Origin: Paraburkholderia solisilvae
Lineage (GTDB): Bacteria; Pseudomonadota; Gammaproteobacteria; Burkholderiales; Burkholderiaceae
DNA: 64,000 bases
Direction: 5' to 3'
Assembly: GCF_902859875.1 (NCBI RefSeq)
Contig: NZ_CADIKF010000032.1
Span: 1 to 64,000 of the forward strand
Numbering within the stretch: the first letter of the stretch is position 1; each line of letters opens with the position of its first letter. Both the position numbers and the translations under genes were made by a program. The notes beneath the pieces were generated by a model. It saw only the letters and a list, made by a program, of their open reading frames with translations, made no database searches and was not told where the DNA came from. Of the stretch, positions 63,660 through 64,000 are shown piece after piece.

Positions 63660-64000
63660 TCATTTCACGACCTTGAGGTGACCCCTTCCACCTTTGGCGC
63701 CGTCGTCATCCGGACGCGGGTGCTCCGCCGTGCCCGACGTGTCGGTTGGCGTGCTCTTCTCGCCGCCCGCGTCTACCGCGCCCAACGCTTGCACAGCGTC
63801 GTCGTGGCCGGCCTCTTCGGCCGGCAACTCGGCCTCCGATTCCGAATCCGCCGCCTCGCCGCCCGCCGAATCCACCGGAAAGGCCATGCCCTGCCCGTTT
63901 TCGCGCGCGTAGATGGCAAGCACGTTCGACACCGGCACTTCGATCTTGTGCGACTTGCCGGAGAACCGCGCGCTGAACTCGATCCACTCGTTGCCCATCT
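63660..64000 (-). CDS. sspB: ClpXP protease specificity-enhancing factor SspB (3' part)
   Basis: Only the C-terminal 113 or so residues lie in the window; the 5' end is beyond base 64000. The visible conserved end of the SspB domain is WIEFSARFSGKSHKIEVPVSNVLAIYARENGQGMAFP, followed by a long acidic, disordered tail and a basic C terminus (GRGHLKVVK). SspB tethers ssrA-tagged substrates to ClpX through such a tail, whose end binds the ClpX zinc domain. An internal ATG at 63998 is not the true start. Confidence 0.93.
   Translation of the reverse strand, partial: MGNEWIEFSARFSGKSHKIEVPVSNVLAIYARENGQGMAFPVDSAGGEAADSESEAELPAEEAGHDDAVQALGAVDAGGEKSTPTDTSGTAEHPRPDDDGAKGGRGHLKVVK

Overview
The window is a GC-rich chromosomal segment from a beta-proteobacterium. 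It is almost certainly Burkholderiaceae and most likely Paraburkholderia or Burkholderia. This is inferred from the rpe-gph-trpE-trpG-trpD-trpC order, the PaaN-type phenylacetate genes, DUF1415, DUF3761 and SspB, and from the codon and GC style; no 16S gene is present to confirm it. Most of the window is ordinary, densely packed core chromosome, with no phage, insertion sequence, CRISPR array or defence locus.

Layout. 0-6 kb: phenylacetic acid catabolism (a divergent enoyl-CoA hydratase, then paaN, paaG, paaI, paaK) with a PaaR-like dyad operator in the divergent promoter. 6-8 kb: lytic transglycosylase MltA, a small membrane protein and ApaG. 7.8-13.7 kb: rpe, gph, a 24-codon Trp-rich leader peptide with an attenuator-type terminator, then trpEGDC. 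13.9-22.4 kb: CYTH protein, Ung, azoreductase, M61 peptidase, DsbC, a UbiH-family hydroxylase, YchF. 22.5-24.8 kb: a small accessory-looking pocket behind an AT-rich stretch, with a TusA-like protein, an OsmC protein and a di-iron protein carrying a full AurF-type ligand set. 25-31.6 kb: MazG-like hydrolase, the ugpBAEC glycerol-3-phosphate importer behind a Pho-box promoter, a glycerophosphodiesterase lipoprotein and a DUF3761 protein. 32-40.8 kb: EttA, an AsmA/DUF748-like protein, HAD hydrolase, Xaa-Pro aminopeptidase, a small membrane protein, a response regulator with Glu at the phosphorylation site, HemA. 41-47.7 kb: prfA-prmC-grxD-ubiX, DOPA-dioxygenase-like protein, amino-acid permease, cold-shock protein with a long leader. 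47.7-61.6 kb: Hsp70-like protein, two MFS transporters, nitroreductase, a TetR regulator with nested operators, DUF1415, two methyltransferases, UxaA-type dehydratase, DUF1059 protein and an HI0933-type flavoprotein. 62-64 kb: a sulfotransferase-like protein beside tRNA-Thr, then the 3' part of sspB.

Systems. Aromatic catabolism (paa), tryptophan synthesis with attenuation, and phosphate-starvation scavenging of glycerol phosphodiesters (ugp plus GDPD) are the coherent pathways. A recurrent oddity is that at least nine genes are followed, within a few to about sixty bases of the stop codon, by short-unit tandem repeat arrays with gene-specific units (7 to 14 bp). The best candidates for new biology are the di-iron/OsmC/TusA pocket, the Glu-substituted response regulator, the post-stop arrays and the sulfotransferase fused to a short NPDV-type module.
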